Shown: positions 20,111-29,547 of the stretch, piece by piece | How the letters are laid out: every line of letters starts with the position of its first letter | How positions within the stretch are numbered: position 1 is the stretch's first letter | Assembly (NCBI GenBank): GCA_029953615.1 | Contig: CP124529.1 | Location: 1,888,998 to 1,952,997 of the forward strand | Reading direction: 5' to 3' | From: Pseudomonas putida | GTDB lineage: Bacteria > Pseudomonadota > Gammaproteobacteria > Pseudomonadales > Pseudomonadaceae | Length of the DNA stretch: 64,000 nt | Translations under genes and position numbers: made by a program | Notes under the pieces: model-generated | What the model saw: the letters and a program-made list of their open reading frames with translations, nothing else | The model's database searches: none | What the model was told of the DNA's origin: nothing

Positions 20111-22561
20111 TCAATCCAGAGCCTTCCAGATCTCGCTGGCATACTCCCGAATGGTCCGGTCCGACGAGAACCAACCCATCCGCGCAGTGTTCAGCACCGC
20201 CATGCGCCACCACTCCTGCGGCTTGTGCCACAGGTCCTCGACCCGCTGCTGGGCATCCCAGTAGGCATCGAAGTCGGCGCACACCAGGAAGCGGTCATAG
20301 GCCACCAGCCCGTCGATCAAGGCGCTGTAGCGCGAAGGATCATCCGGCGAGAACACCCCGCTGCGAATGGCCTGCAGCACATCATTCAGGCGACTCGATG
20401 CGGCAATTGCCGCCGTCGCACCGAAGTCCCCGGCGCGGCGCCGCGCTTCCACCTGCTGCGCGGTAAGGCCGAAGATGAACATGTTGTCGGCACCGACCTG
20501 CTCGCTCATTTCCACGTTGGCACCATCCAGGGTGCCGATGGTCAGCGCGCCGTTGAGGCCGAACTTCATGTTGCTGGTGCCGGAAGCTTCGTAACCAGCG
20601 GTGGAAATCTGCTCCGAAAGGTCTGCCGCAGGGATGATGCTTTCGGCCAGGCTGACGTTGTAATTGGGCAGGAACACCACCTTCAGCAGGCCGCGCACGG
20701 TCGGGTCGTTGTTCACCACCCGAGCGATGTCGTTGGCCAGCTTGATGATCAGCTTGGCCTGGTGATAGCTGGCCGCGGCCTTGCCGGCGAAAATCTTCAC
20801 CCGCGGCACCCAGTCGGTACCGGGGTCGTTGCGCATGGCCTGGTACAGCGCCACGGTATGCAGCAGGTTGAGCAATTGGCGTTTGTACTCGTGAATGCGC
20901 TTGACCTGCACATCGAACAACGCCTCGGGGTTTACCGTGACGCCCAGGCGGTCCTGGATGATGCTGGCCAAGGCTCGCTTGCTGTGCAGGCGCTGCGCGG
21001 CGAACTGTTTGCGGAAGCCGCTCTTGTCGGCGAACGGCACCAGATTGGCCAGACGCCCTTCGGGGTCATCCAGCAGCTCCGGTCCCAGCGCCTCTACCAG
21101 CATCGCGGTCAGTTGCGGGTTGGACTGGTACAGCCAGCGGCGGAAGGTAATGCCGTTGGTCTTGTTGTTGATCCGTTGCGGGTACAGCTTGTGCAACTCG
21201 GCGAATACCGTGCTTTTCATCAGCTTGCTGTGCAGCGCGGATACACCGTTGACACTGTGCGAGCCGAGGAAAGCCAGGTTGCCCATGCGCACCCGGCGGC
21301 CGTTGTCTTCTTCGATCAAAGACACGGCCCGCAGCACATCGAAGTCGTGCAGGCCTTTCGCCCGCAGCGCGTCGATATGGTAGGCGTTGATCAGGTAGAT
21401 GATCTGCATGTGCCGCGGCAGCATGCGCTCCATCAACGCCACCGGCCAGGTTTCCAGGGCTTCGGGCAGCAAGGTGTGGTTGGTGTAGGCCAACGTGCCG
21501 ACAGTCAGCTCCCAGGCGGTATCCCAAGGAATTTCATGCTGGTCGACCAGCAGGCGCATCAGCTCGGCCACGGCGATCGACGGGTGGGTATCGTTGAGCT
21601 GGATGGCCGCCGCATCCGGCAGGTTGAGCAGGTTGTCATGCATGTTCAGGTGGCGGCGCAGCAGGTCCTGCAGCGAAGCCGAGACAAAAAAGTATTCCTG
21701 GCGCAGGCGCAGTTCCTGGCCCGCCTCGGTGCTGTCGGCCGGGTACAGCACCCGCGAAATGCTCTCGGCCCGTGCCACCTCGGCCACCGCGCCCAGGTGG
21801 TCGCCGGCGTTGAAGCGCTCCAGATGCAGCTCTTCCAGCGCCCGAGCACGCCACAGGCGCAGGGTGTTGACGCTGGCCCCGCGCCAACCGACCACCGGGG
21901 TGTCATAGGCCACCGCCCGCACGGTCTCGCCCGGCCACCACACCTGGCGCTGCTGGCCATGGGTGTCGTGCACCGTTTCGACGCTGCCGCCAAAGCTGAT
22001 CGGGTAGATCACCTCGGCGCGCTCGAACTCCCAGGGGTTGCCAAAGTCCAGCCAGTTCTCGGTCTGCTCCTGCTGCCAGCCATCAACCATGGCCTGGCGG
22101 AACAGCCCGTGTTCGTAGCGGATGCCGTAACCGTGGGCGGCGATGCCCAGGGTCGACATGCTCTCCATGAAGCACGCCGCCAGGCGGCCCAGGCCACCGT
22201 TGCCCAGCGCGGCATCGGGCTCGAGCAGGCGGATGCGTTCCAGGTCCACGTCCAGCCCTTCCAGGGCGTCGCGGGCAATGTCGAGCAGGCCCAGGTTGCT
22301 CAGGCTGTCGTACAGCAGCCGGCCGATGAGGAATTCGAGGGAAAGGTAATAGACCCGCTTCTGGCTGCGGCGATAAGCCTGACGAGTGTGGTCCATCCAG
22401 TGATCGACCATGTGATCGCGCGCGGCCAGGGCAATGGCTTCGAACCAGTCGTGGTCGAAAGCGTGCTCCGGGTCCTTGCCGACCGCGTAGGTCAGCTTGT
22501 CCAGTACAGCGGCGCGGAATTCGGCCACCTCGGCGTCACGAGCTTTGGGTTCCTGGGACAT
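20111..22561 (-). CDS. glgP: Glycogen/alpha-glucan phosphorylase
   Basis: An 816-residue PLP enzyme that releases glucose 1-phosphate from glycogen or maltodextrin. The PLP-binding signature EASGTSNMKFGLNGALTIG is present near residue 650, and NDTHPSIAVAELMRLLVD in the middle. I chose the ATG at 22559-22561 (MSQEPKARDAEVAEF) with GAGG upstream; a reading from 22660 would add 33 atypical residues. No other glycogen genes are in the window. Confidence 0.94.
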   Translation of the reverse strand: MSQEPKARDAEVAEFRAAVLDKLTYAVGKDPEHAFDHDWFEAIALAARDHMVDHWMDHTRQAYRRSQKRVYYLSLEFLIGRLLYDSLSNLGLLDIARDALEGLDVDLERIRLLEPDAALGNGGLGRLAACFMESMSTLGIAAHGYGIRYEHGLFRQAMVDGWQQEQTENWLDFGNPWEFERAEVIYPISFGGSVETVHDTHGQQRQVWWPGETVRAVAYDTPVVGWRGASVNTLRLWRARALEELHLERFNAGDHLGAVAEVARAESISRVLYPADSTEAGQELRLRQEYFFVSASLQDLLRRHLNMHDNLLNLPDAAAIQLNDTHPSIAVAELMRLLVDQHEIPWDTAWELTVGTLAYTNHTLLPEALETWPVALMERMLPRHMQIIYLINAYHIDALRAKGLHDFDVLRAVSLIEEDNGRRVRMGNLAFLGSHSVNGVSALHSKLMKSTVFAELHKLYPQRINNKTNGITFRRWLYQSNPQLTAMLVEALGPELLDDPEGRLANLVPFADKSGFRKQFAAQRLHSKRALASIIQDRLGVTVNPEALFDVQVKRIHEYKRQLLNLLHTVALYQAMRNDPGTDWVPRVKIFAGKAAASYHQAKLIIKLANDIARVVNNDPTVRGLLKVVFLPNYNVSLAESIIPAADLSEQISTAGYEASGTSNMKFGLNGALTIGTLDGANVEMSEQVGADNMFIFGLTAQQVEARRRAGDFGATAAIAASSRLNDVLQAIRSGVFSPDDPSRYSALIDGLVAYDRFLVCADFDAYWDAQQRVEDLWHKPQEWWRMAVLNTARMGWFSSDRTIREYASEIWKALD

Positions 22562-22680
22562 GCGGCATCCTCGGGCAAGTTGACGAAAACGGAGGGAGAC
22601 TGTTGAGCCTAGACCCTTCGACAGGGAGTGACAGTTACCGTTCGCAGTTTTCATGCCCACTCTGCGATTCCGGCAAAAGG

Positions 22681-22699
22681 TTGTTCATAAATTGAACAA
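22681..22699. promoter_or_regulatory. Perfect inverted repeat (operator-like) before the cysteine-cluster gene
   Basis: TTGTTCA-TAAAT-TGAACAA: perfect 7-base arms around a 5-base AT spacer. A -10-like TATGAT lies at 22706-22711, 19 bases after TTGTTC, so the palindrome overlaps the likely -35 region. The cognate regulator is unknown. Confidence 0.5.
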
Positions 22700-22742
22700 T
22701 TCCGGTATGATCGCGCGCCCCAAGACCGTGATACACCTCATA

Positions 22743-23150
22743 ATGATGAAAACGACCCTGATCGCCGCAGCCGAAGTCGACCGCCTGGAGACCTGGCAGC
22801 GCTACACCAGCAACATGTGCCATGGCTGCCATTCGACCTGCTGCACCCTGCCGGTGGAGGTGAAGATCAAGGATCTGATCCGTATCGGCGTGGTCGATGA
22901 GTTCGAGAAAGACGAACCGCCGAAGAACATCGCCAAGCGCCTGCAGAAGGACGGCATCATCGAGCGCTTCAACCAGAAATCCGGGATCTTCACCCTGACC
23001 CGGATGAGCAATGACGACTGCCTTTATCTGGATCGTAAAAGCCGCCTGTGCACCATTTATGACAAGCGGCCGGACACCTGCCGCAACCACCCCAAGGTCG
23101 GGCCGCGGCCGGGGTATTGTGCCTACAAGCCCAAGGTGGTCGGGCGCTAA
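22743..23150 (+). CDS. YkgJ-type cysteine-cluster protein (putative zinc/iron binding)
   Basis: A 135-residue protein with MCHGCHSTCCTLPVEV (residues about 22-37) and a second cluster DCLYLDRKSRLCTIYDKRPDTCRNHPKVG. This is the CxxCx(n)CC...C pattern of the YkgJ/UPF0153 family, thought to bind zinc or an iron-sulphur cluster; function is not established. Two ATGs at 22743 and 22746 are both possible. The frame continues upstream, but the likely promoter lies at 22681-22711. Confidence 0.88.
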   Translation: MMKTTLIAAAEVDRLETWQRYTSNMCHGCHSTCCTLPVEVKIKDLIRIGVVDEFEKDEPPKNIAKRLQKDGIIERFNQKSGIFTLTRMSNDDCLYLDRKSRLCTIYDKRPDTCRNHPKVGPRPGYCAYKPKVVGR

Positions 23151-23164
23151 GCGCTAGCCTTCAA

Positions 23165-23243
23165 GGGCCCCTTCGCGGGCTTGCCCGCTCCCACAGGACC
23201 TGTGTAGTACCTGTGGGAGCGGGCAAGCCCGCGAAGGGGCCAG
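23165..23243. repeat. REP-like palindrome, class A
   Basis: Near-perfect inverted repeat, CCCTTCGCGGGCTTGCCCGC with complement, between the convergent cysteine-cluster gene and typA. Confidence 0.85.
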
Positions 23244-23263
23244 CACAAATCCTGCAGGCAAAC

Positions 23264-23303
23264 AAAAACGCCCCCGGCCTTTCGACCGGGGGCGTTTTCG
23301 TTT
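23264..23303. terminator. Bidirectional intrinsic terminator after typA
   Basis: AAAAACGCCCCCGG-cctttcga-CCGGGGGCGTTTTC: a GC-rich stem flanked by A and T tracts. It fits termination of typA on the minus strand and of the cysteine-cluster gene on the plus strand. Confidence 0.88.
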
Positions 23304-23320
23304 CAGCTCAAGCTAGACGA

Positions 23321-25141
23321 TCAAGCCTTGGCTTTCTTGGCAGCGCGGGTACGCTCGCCTTCGTCCAGGATCTTCTTGCGCAGGCGGATCGACTTCGGCG
23401 TCACTTCGCACAGCTCGTCGTCCTGGATGAACTCCAGGGCCTGTTCCAGGGTGTGGCGAACCGGCGGTACCAGGGCGATGACTTCGTCTTTGCCCGAAGC
23501 ACGCATGTTGTCGAGCTTCTTGCCCTTGGTCGGGTTCACGCCCAGGTCGTTGTCACGGCTGTTCAGGCCGATGATCTGACCGTTGTAGATCTCCTGGCCG
23601 TGTTCAACGAACAGCTTGCCGCGAGCCTGCAGGGTTTCCAGCGAGTAGGTCAGCGCCTTGCCGGTCTCTACCGATACCAGAACGCCGTTCAGACGGCCGG
23701 ACATCTGGCCCGACTTCATGGTGTCGTAGCGATCGAAGATCGAGGTCAGGATGCCTGCACCGTTGGTCAGGGTCAGGAACTGGTTACGGAAACCGATCAG
23801 ACCGCGGGCTGGAATGTTGTATTCCAGGCGAACACGGCCCTTGCCATCCGGCACCATGTTGGTCAGGTCGCCCTTACGCAGGCCCATCTCTTCCATGACC
23901 TTGCCCTGGGATTCTTCAGGGATGTCGATGGTGACGTTCTCGAACGGCTCCTGCTTCACGCCGTCGACTTCGCGGATGATCACTTCAGGACGGCCTACGG
24001 CCATCTCGAAGCCTTCACGACGCATGGTTTCGATCAGTACCGACAGATGCAGTTCACCGCGGCCCGATACCTTGAATTTGTCAGGAGAATCAGTTTCCTG
24101 AACGCGCAGGGCTACGTTGTACAGCAGCTCTTTGTCCAGACGGTCCTTGATGTTACGGCTGGTGACGAACTTGCCTTCCTTGCCGCAGAACGGCGAGTCG
24201 TTGACCTGGAAGGTCATCGAAACGGTTGGCTCGTCGACGGTCAGCGGCTTCATCGCTTCTACCGCATCCGGTGCGCAAAGGGTGTCGGAGATGAACAGCT
24301 CGTCGAAACCGCTGATGCAGACGATATCGCCCGCCTGGGCTTCTTCGACATCCACGCGGTGCAGGCCGTGGTGACCCATCAGCTTCAGGATACGACCGTT
24401 ACGCTTCTTGCCGTTGGTGTCGATGGCGACAACCGGGGTGTTCGGCTTGACGCGACCACGGGCGATACGGCCAACGCCGATAACACCGAGGAAGCTGTTG
24501 TAGTCCAGTGCGGAGATCTGCATCTGGAACGGGCCGTCACGGTCAACGGACGGTGCTGGTACGTTGTCGACGATCGACTGGTACAGCGCGGTCATGTCTT
24601 CGCCCATTTCGGTGTGGTCCAGACCGGCAATGCCATTCAGGGCCGAGGCGTAGACAACCTTGAAGTCCAGCTGCTCATCGGTGGCACCGAGGTTGTCGAA
24701 CAGGTCGAAGATCTGGTCCAGAACCCAGTCAGGACGCGCGCCCGGGCGGTCAACCTTGTTGATCACGACGATTGGCTTCAGGCCAGCTTCGAAAGCCTTT
24801 TTGGTCACGAAGCGGGTTTGCGGCATCGGGCCGTCCTGGGCGTCGACCAGCAGCAGCACGGAGTCGACCATGGACATTACACGCTCGACCTCGCCACCGA
24901 AGTCGGCGTGGCCGGGGGTGTCGACGATGTTGATGTGGTAGCCGTTCCAGTTGATGGCGGTGTTTTTCGCCAGAATGGTAATGCCGCGCTCTTTTTCCTG
25001 GTCGTTGGAGTCCATCACGCGCTCGTCGTTGAGCTCGTTACGCTCCAGGGTGCCGGACTGGCGCAGGAGTTTGTCGACCAGGGTGGTTTTACCATGGTCA
25101 ACGTGGGCGATGATGGCGATGTTACGCAGATTTTCGATCAC
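23321..25141 (-). CDS. typA: Ribosome-associated GTPase TypA/BipA
   Basis: A 606-residue translational GTPase related to EF-G, needed for ribosome assembly and stress adaptation. GTPase motifs: [15 protein letters not shown] (P-loop), [12 protein letters not shown] (G3) and [10 protein letters not shown] (G4). Domains II, III, V and the TypA-specific C-terminal domain follow. Start is GTG ([10 protein letters not shown]...), with no strong ribosome site visible. Length is typical. Confidence 0.97.
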   Translation of the reverse strand: MIENLRNIAIIAHVDHGKTTLVDKLLRQSGTLERNELNDERVMDSNDQEKERGITILAKNTAINWNGYHINIVDTPGHADFGGEVERVMSMVDSVLLLVDAQDGPMPQTRFVTKKAFEAGLKPIVVINKVDRPGARPDWVLDQIFDLFDNLGATDEQLDFKVVYASALNGIAGLDHTEMGEDMTALYQSIVDNVPAPSVDRDGPFQMQISALDYNSFLGVIGVGRIARGRVKPNTPVVAIDTNGKKRNGRILKLMGHHGLHRVDVEEAQAGDIVCISGFDELFISDTLCAPDAVEAMKPLTVDEPTVSMTFQVNDSPFCGKEGKFVTSRNIKDRLDKELLYNVALRVQETDSPDKFKVSGRGELHLSVLIETMRREGFEMAVGRPEVIIREVDGVKQEPFENVTIDIPEESQGKVMEEMGLRKGDLTNMVPDGKGRVRLEYNIPARGLIGFRNQFLTLTNGAGILTSIFDRYDTMKSGQMSGRLNGVLVSVETGKALTYSLETLQARGKLFVEHGQEIYNGQIIGLNSRDNDLGVNPTKGKKLDNMRASGKDEVIALVPPVRHTLEQALEFIQDDELCEVTPKSIRLRKKILDEGERTRAAKKAKA

Positions 25142-25268
25142 AACTGTATCTCGATCAGAGGATTCGGTTGCCGCCAGTGTAGGCGGCGAATATGTACGGT
25201 TTGAGGCTCAGCGGGCCCGATGGTCGGGAGGGCGATGGCGGATGCTGCCGCCATACAGCCCTGGCGTC

Positions 25269-26723
25269 TTATGTCGGACGATAAACACGCACATTGGCAT
25301 GTCCCTCACTGAGCAGGTGGTGTGCGTGCAGGCGGCTCATCACACCTTTGTCGCAATACAGCAAGTACTGGCGCGTAGGGTCCAGGTGCTTGAACTTGCT
25401 GTTGATTGCGTAGAATGGCATGGCCTGGACTTCGATACCCTCCAGCACCAGAGGTTCGTCTTCCTGGGCATCGGGGTGACGAATGTCGATGACGATCTGG
25501 CCTGGCAGCGCCTCGGCCACTTCCTCGACTTCGACGTCCTTGCCCAATTCATCGATCACATGGTCGATGGAAATGAATTTGGCACGCTCCAGGGCGCGCT
25601 CCAGCACAGCCATGTCGAACTGCTTTTCTTCGTGCTCCATGCGGTGACGCTTGGCATGGGTAGTCGGGTTTACCGAAATCACGCCGCAGTATTCCGGCAT
25701 GTGCTTGGCGAAGTCGGCGGTGCCGATTTCGGTAGCCTGGTCGATGATGTCCTGCTTGTGGCTGGCCAGCAGCGGGCGCAATACCAGCTTGTCGGTGGCC
25801 GAGTCGATGATCGACAGGTTCGGCAGGGTCTGGCTGGACACCTGGGAAATCGCCTCGCCGGTAACCAGCGCATCGATCTGCAGACGGTCGGCCATGTGCG
25901 CGGCACCGCGCAGCATCATGCGCTTGAGGGTTACGCCCATATAGCTGTTGTCGACCTTGTTGAGGATCTCGCCGACCACTTCTTCAAACGGCACGCTGAT
26001 GAACAGCACGCGCTGGCTGCTGCCGTACTTTTTCCACAGGTAGTGAGCCACTTCCATCACGCCCAGTTCGTGGGCACGGCCACCGAGGTTGAAGAAGCAG
26101 AAGTGGGTCATCAGACCGCGGCGCATCATCTGGTAGGCCGCCACGGTGGAGTCGAAGCCGCCGGACATCAGCACCAGGGTCTGCTCCAGGGCACCCAGCG
26201 GATAGCCGCCAATACCGTTGTGCTGGTTATGGATCACGTACAGACGCTGGTCGCGGATTTCGATGCGCACCAGCACTTCCGGGCTCTTCAGCTCGATGCC
26301 GGCGGCGCCGCACTGCTGGCGCAGCTGGCTGCCGACGTAACGGTCAACGTCCATCGAGGTGAAGTCGTGGTGGCCGCCGCGCTTGCAGCGCACGGCGAAG
26401 TGCTTGCCGGCCAGCAGGTGCCCGAAGTGCTGCTTGCACTTGGCGACGATGTCGTCGAAGTCACCGAGCGGGTATTCCTCTACCTGCAGAAAGTGGGTGA
26501 TACCCGGGGTGCAGGTGAGGCGCTCGATCATCTCGCGCTGGACTTTTTCGTCTTCGACGCGGGTGACCACTTCGAGGTTGTCCCAGACACCATCGACCAC
26601 GAGCTCAGGGTCGAGGTCCTTGAGCACGTTGCGGATGTTCTTGCCGAGCTGGCGGATGAAGCGCTTGCGCACCGGCCGGCTCTTGATGGTGATTTCTGGG
26701 AAGACTTTGACGATAAGTTTCAT
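25269..26723 (-). CDS. thiI: tRNA 4-thiouridine synthase with rhodanese domain
   Basis: A 484-residue protein that makes s4U8 in tRNA and can pass sulphur to thiamine thiazole synthesis. THUMP region at the N-terminus, PP-loop ATP site [15 protein letters not shown] in the middle, and a C-terminal rhodanese domain with [11 protein letters not shown] supplying the active cysteine. The extended form is typical for gammaproteobacteria. Confidence 0.96.
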   Translation of the reverse strand: MKLIVKVFPEITIKSRPVRKRFIRQLGKNIRNVLKDLDPELVVDGVWDNLEVVTRVEDEKVQREMIERLTCTPGITHFLQVEEYPLGDFDDIVAKCKQHFGHLLAGKHFAVRCKRGGHHDFTSMDVDRYVGSQLRQQCGAAGIELKSPEVLVRIEIRDQRLYVIHNQHNGIGGYPLGALEQTLVLMSGGFDSTVAAYQMMRRGLMTHFCFFNLGGRAHELGVMEVAHYLWKKYGSSQRVLFISVPFEEVVGEILNKVDNSYMGVTLKRMMLRGAAHMADRLQIDALVTGEAISQVSSQTLPNLSIIDSATDKLVLRPLLASHKQDIIDQATEIGTADFAKHMPEYCGVISVNPTTHAKRHRMEHEEKQFDMAVLERALERAKFISIDHVIDELGKDVEVEEVAEALPGQIVIDIRHPDAQEDEPLVLEGIEVQAMPFYAINSKFKHLDPTRQYLLYCDKGVMSRLHAHHLLSEGHANVRVYRPT

Positions 26724-26856
26724 TGGTTAACAGCGCGCACAGGGCCTGCCGAAAATGAGGGGCGCGAATTATAGCGGAAATTGCTCAGGATTTGACCAAC
26801 TTTTGATCAGAAGCTTGCAGATAAATGCAGGAAGCAGGTTTTGTGCTGCCTGTCCC

Positions 26857-26950
26857 GGCCCTTTCGCGGGCACGCCCGCTCCCACAGGGACTGCACCGAT
26901 TTCGAATGCAGTGTAATTCCTGTGGGAGCGGGCGTGCCCGCGAAGAGGCC
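26857..26950. repeat. REP-like palindrome, class A
   Basis: Arms CTTTCGCGGGCACGCCCGCT and the complement ending TGCCCGCGAAGAGG, lying between the divergent thiI and glnA genes, upstream of the NtrC sites. Confidence 0.85.
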
Positions 26951-26978
26951 CTTGAACAATGCACACCACTCAACCATC

Positions 26979-26993
26979 GCACCATATCAGTGC
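26979..26993. promoter_or_regulatory. NtrC-binding site, distal (glnA)
   Basis: GCAC-catatca-GTGC matches the enterobacterial NtrC core GCAC-N7-GTGC exactly. Its centre is about 139 bases before the start point predicted from the sigma-54 element, like site 1 of E. coli glnA. Confidence 0.75.
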
Positions 26994-27009
26994 ACTGCTA
27001 CAAAAATTC

Positions 27010-27024
27010 GCATCTTAAGGGTGC
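27010..27024. promoter_or_regulatory. NtrC-binding site, proximal (glnA)
   Basis: GCAT-cttaagg-GTGC matches the NtrC core with one mismatch. It is 31 bases (three helical turns) downstream of the first site, centred about -108, so two NtrC dimers could sit on one DNA face. Confidence 0.65.
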
Positions 27025-27098
27025 ATTTTTCCCCATCGACCCACCACCAGATGCCCGCAAACGCCCCCTTTTATCCCGCCCTCGCCATTTTCGGGCAC

Positions 27099-27114
27099 TG
27101 GCATGCAATTTGCT
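27099..27114 (+). promoter_or_regulatory. Sigma-54 promoter of glnA
   Basis: TGGCATGCAATTTGCT has the -24 GG and -12 GC separated by exactly 10 bases, matching TGGCAC-N5-TTGCW with one mismatch. It lies about 100 bases before the glnA start codon. Confidence 0.85.
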
Positions 27115-27213
27115 CCCTTGTGAGGCAGGTACGCTTGGCCGACTATCCGCGCCCGGCAACACCCTTTTTCCAGGGCAGCGGCCCACCGCGCTCTAGACCA
27201 TCCGGAGGACAAC

Positions 27214-28620
27214 ATGTCGAAGTCGGTTCAACTCATCAAAGATCATGACGTCAAGTGGATTGATCTGCGTTTCACGGACACCAAAGGCATTCAGCACCAC
27301 GTGACCATGCCGTCGCGTGATGCGCTGGAAGACGACTTCTTCGAAGTCGGCAAGATGTTCGACGGTTCCTCCATCGCTGGCTGGAAAGGCATCGAAGCAT
27401 CCGACATGATCCTGATGCCGGTCGACGAAACTGCCGTACTGGACCCGTTCACCGAAGAACCAACCCTGATCATCACCTGCGACATCGTCGACCCGTCGAG
27501 CATGCAGGGCTACGATCGCGACCCACGCGCCATCGCCAAACGCGCCGAAGAGTACCTGAAGAGCACCGGCATCGGTGACACCGTATTCGCAGGCCCCGAG
27601 CCAGAGTTCTTCATCTTCGACGAAGTGAAGTTCCAGTCGGACATCTCCGGCTCGATGTTCAAGATCTTCTCCGAGCAAGGCTCGTGGATGACCGGTGCTG
27701 ACGTGGAAGGCGGCAACAAAGGCCACCGTCCAGGCGTGAAAGGCGGCTACTTCCCGGTTCCGCCGTTCGACCACGACCACGAAATCCGTACTGCCATGTG
27801 CAACGCACTGGAAGAAATGGGCCAGACCGTCGAAGTTCACCACCACGAAGTGGCGACTGCCGGCCAGAACGAAATCGGCGTCAAGTTCAACACCCTGGTG
27901 AAGAAGGCTGACGAAGTACAGGCGCTGAAGTACGTCGTGCACAACGTTGCCGACGCCTACGGCCGCACCGCTACCTTCATGCCGAAGCCCCTGTACGGCG
28001 ACAACGGCTCGGGCATGCACGTGCACATGTCGATCTGGAAAGACGGCAAGAACACCTTCTCGGGTGAAGGCTATGCCGGCCTGTCCGACACTGCCCTGTA
28101 CTTCATCGGCGGTATCATCAAGCACGGTAAGGCCCTGAACGGCTTCACCAACCCGTCGACCAACTCCTACAAGCGTCTGGTCCCAGGCTTCGAAGCCCCG
28201 GTAATGCTGGCCTACTCGGCGCGCAACCGCTCCGCCTCGATCCGTATTCCTTACGTCGGCAGCCCGAAAGCCCGCCGTATCGAAGCCCGCTTCCCGGACC
28301 CATCGGCCAACCCGTACCTGGCTTTCGCAGCCCTGCTGATGGCCGGCCTGGACGGTATCCAGAACAAGATCCACCCAGGCGATGCTGCCGACAAGAACCT
28401 GTACGACCTGCCGCCTGAAGAGGCCAAGGACATCCCGCAGGTTTGCGGCAGCCTGAAGGAAGCTCTGGAAGAGCTGGACAAAGGCCGTGCGTTCCTGACC
28501 AAGGGCGGCGTGTTCTCCGACGACTTCATCGATGCCTTCATCGAGCTGAAGAGCGAAGAAGAAATCAAGGTCCGCACCTTCGTTCACCCGCTGGAATACG
28601 AGCTGTACTACAGCTGCTGA
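27214..28620 (+). CDS. glnA: Glutamine synthetase, type I
   Basis: A 468-residue enzyme that makes glutamine from glutamate, ammonia and ATP, the main ammonia-assimilation step at low nitrogen. Motifs include [34 protein letters not shown], and the adenylylation loop [12 protein letters not shown] with Tyr397 in the canonical position, so activity is probably controlled by GlnE. SD GGAGG precedes the ATG. Two NtrC sites and a sigma-54 promoter lie upstream. Confidence 0.98.
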   Translation: MSKSVQLIKDHDVKWIDLRFTDTKGIQHHVTMPSRDALEDDFFEVGKMFDGSSIAGWKGIEASDMILMPVDETAVLDPFTEEPTLIITCDIVDPSSMQGYDRDPRAIAKRAEEYLKSTGIGDTVFAGPEPEFFIFDEVKFQSDISGSMFKIFSEQGSWMTGADVEGGNKGHRPGVKGGYFPVPPFDHDHEIRTAMCNALEEMGQTVEVHHHEVATAGQNEIGVKFNTLVKKADEVQALKYVVHNVADAYGRTATFMPKPLYGDNGSGMHVHMSIWKDGKNTFSGEGYAGLSDTALYFIGGIIKHGKALNGFTNPSTNSYKRLVPGFEAPVMLAYSARNRSASIRIPYVGSPKARRIEARFPDPSANPYLAFAALLMAGLDGIQNKIHPGDAADKNLYDLPPEEAKDIPQVCGSLKEALEELDKGRAFLTKGGVFSDDFIDAFIELKSEEEIKVRTFVHPLEYELYYSC

Positions 28621-28655
28621 TCTGATCGGCGCACCTGCGCCGATCAGCTGACCGG

Positions 28656-28687
28656 AAACGGCCTTCTTCTGAAGGCCGTTTTTGTTT
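28656..28687 (+). terminator. Intrinsic terminator after glnA
   Basis: AACGGCCTTC-ttct-GAAGGCCGTT followed by TTTGTTT. A second hairpin, CTGATCGGCG/CGCCGATCAG, precedes it at 28622-28647. Confidence 0.88.
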
Positions 28688-28772
28688 CAAGTCCCACCGA
28701 TTCAGATGCTTCCTACAAACAAGGCCAACGTTGAGCGCGCACAATCCACTCTCCTGCAACGAGGGGATTGCC

Positions 28773-29240
28773 ATGCGAACTGCGCTACTTCTGCTCACCA
28801 CCTTGCTCATCACAGGTTGCGACAAAAACCCACCGCAAGCGGCCTCGATAGAAGCCAAGACCCTCCTGCGCACACGCGTGGCCTGGGACCAGACGCCCTA
28901 TACGCATTACCCGGCGGGCCGGCCCGAACTGTCACTGATGAAAATCCGCATCCCTGCGCACACGACCATGGACTGGCATTGCCACCTGGCGCCCAACGCC
29001 GGCTACCTGCTCGATGGCCAGATCGAAGTCGAAAACGCTGCTGGCATACGGGTAATGCTCAACGCAGGCGATGCCTTGGCCGAGATCGTAGGCGGTCTGC
29101 ATCGAGGACGCACTGCAGAGGCCTCCGCCGAAATCCTGATGTTCTATGCCGGCGCCCGAGGTGTGGCGCCCTTCACGCCAGCGGAAGAATGCCCGCAACC
29201 TGCGCCGAAACAAGGCATGGCCACGCCTACGGCAGGCTGA
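28773..29240 (+). CDS. Small cupin-domain lipoprotein
   Basis: A 155-residue protein. MRTALLLLTTLLITGCDK is a lipoprotein signal (lipobox ITGC). A single cupin domain follows: IPAHTTMDWHCHLAPNAGYLLDGQIEVE carries the metal-binding pattern (H..H...G..G), though the second motif is weak (LNAGDALAEIVGGLHRG). Substrate unknown. It lies between glnA and ntrB, separated from glnA by a terminator. Start chosen at 28773 with GAGGGG upstream and a clean signal peptide. Confidence 0.82.
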   Translation: MRTALLLLTTLLITGCDKNPPQAASIEAKTLLRTRVAWDQTPYTHYPAGRPELSLMKIRIPAHTTMDWHCHLAPNAGYLLDGQIEVENAAGIRVMLNAGDALAEIVGGLHRGRTAEASAEILMFYAGARGVAPFTPAEECPQPAPKQGMATPTAG

Positions 29241-29299
29241 AAAGCTGATAGCGGAGCTTGTTGCCCGCGTCGACACCCGTCAGGTTCGGGATTCTTCTA

Positions 29300-29316
29300 T
29301 GCTCTATATTGGTGCA
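29300..29316. promoter_or_regulatory. NtrC-like site upstream of ntrB
   Basis: TGCTCTATATTGGTGCA matches TGCACC-N5-GGTGCA at 10 of 12 positions. It lies about 130 bases before the -24/-12 element at 29445, an enhancer distance usual for NtrC. Confidence 0.6.
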
Positions 29317-29444
29317 CAAAAGGGCATCAATCTCCGCCGCCATCGCCCAAAATAGGTCACAAGAACCGATTTATCAGGGCATTCTGGTCCGAATTTGCGC
29401 AATTCCAGGCTTTTATAGGGAAAATCCGCTTCTTTTCGGAGCCT

Positions 29445-29460
29445 TGGTTTGTTTCTTGCA
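29445..29460 (+). promoter_or_regulatory. Candidate sigma-54 promoter of ntrBC
   Basis: TGGTTTGTTTCTTGCA has GG and GC separated by 10 bases and a perfect TTGCA -12 box; the -24 box is TGGTTT rather than TGGCAC. It lies about 90 bases before ntrB in an otherwise gene-free 307-base gap (29241-29547). Confidence 0.6.
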
Positions 29461-29547
29461 TTTTGCTTGCATCAGCGGATTCCACAGCGCGTCCGGCCCT
29501 GCCCACAGCCATAGTCGACACGCGCCAAAAGAGGTCAACGACGCCTT

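Larger units (their letters stand above)
26724..27213. other. Intergenic region thiI-glnA: REP plus nitrogen-controlled promoter
   Basis: No gene is seen in these 490 bases. A class A REP lies at 26857-26950 and the NtrC/sigma-54 control region of glnA at 26979-27114. Bases 26724-26850 hold the divergent thiI upstream region; nothing further is recognised. Confidence 0.7.

Noticed and set aside
20000..22606. An 868-codon plus-strand open frame opposite glgP
   Set aside because: It is a shadow of glgP with no recognisable domain and it begins within a REP element.
22692..22711. TTGAAC/TATGAT as a sigma-70 promoter for the cysteine-cluster gene
   Set aside because: The spacing is only 8 bases. 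TTGTTC at 22681 with 19-base spacing is more plausible but still uncertain.
23117..25204. A 695-codon plus-strand frame opposite typA
   Set aside because: Antisense shadow; composition unlike the neighbouring proteins and no conserved motif.
29385..29398. A second sigma-54-like element before ntrB (TGGTCCGAATTTGC)
   Set aside because: The GG-GC spacing is 9 rather than 10 bases, which normally abolishes sigma-54 activity.
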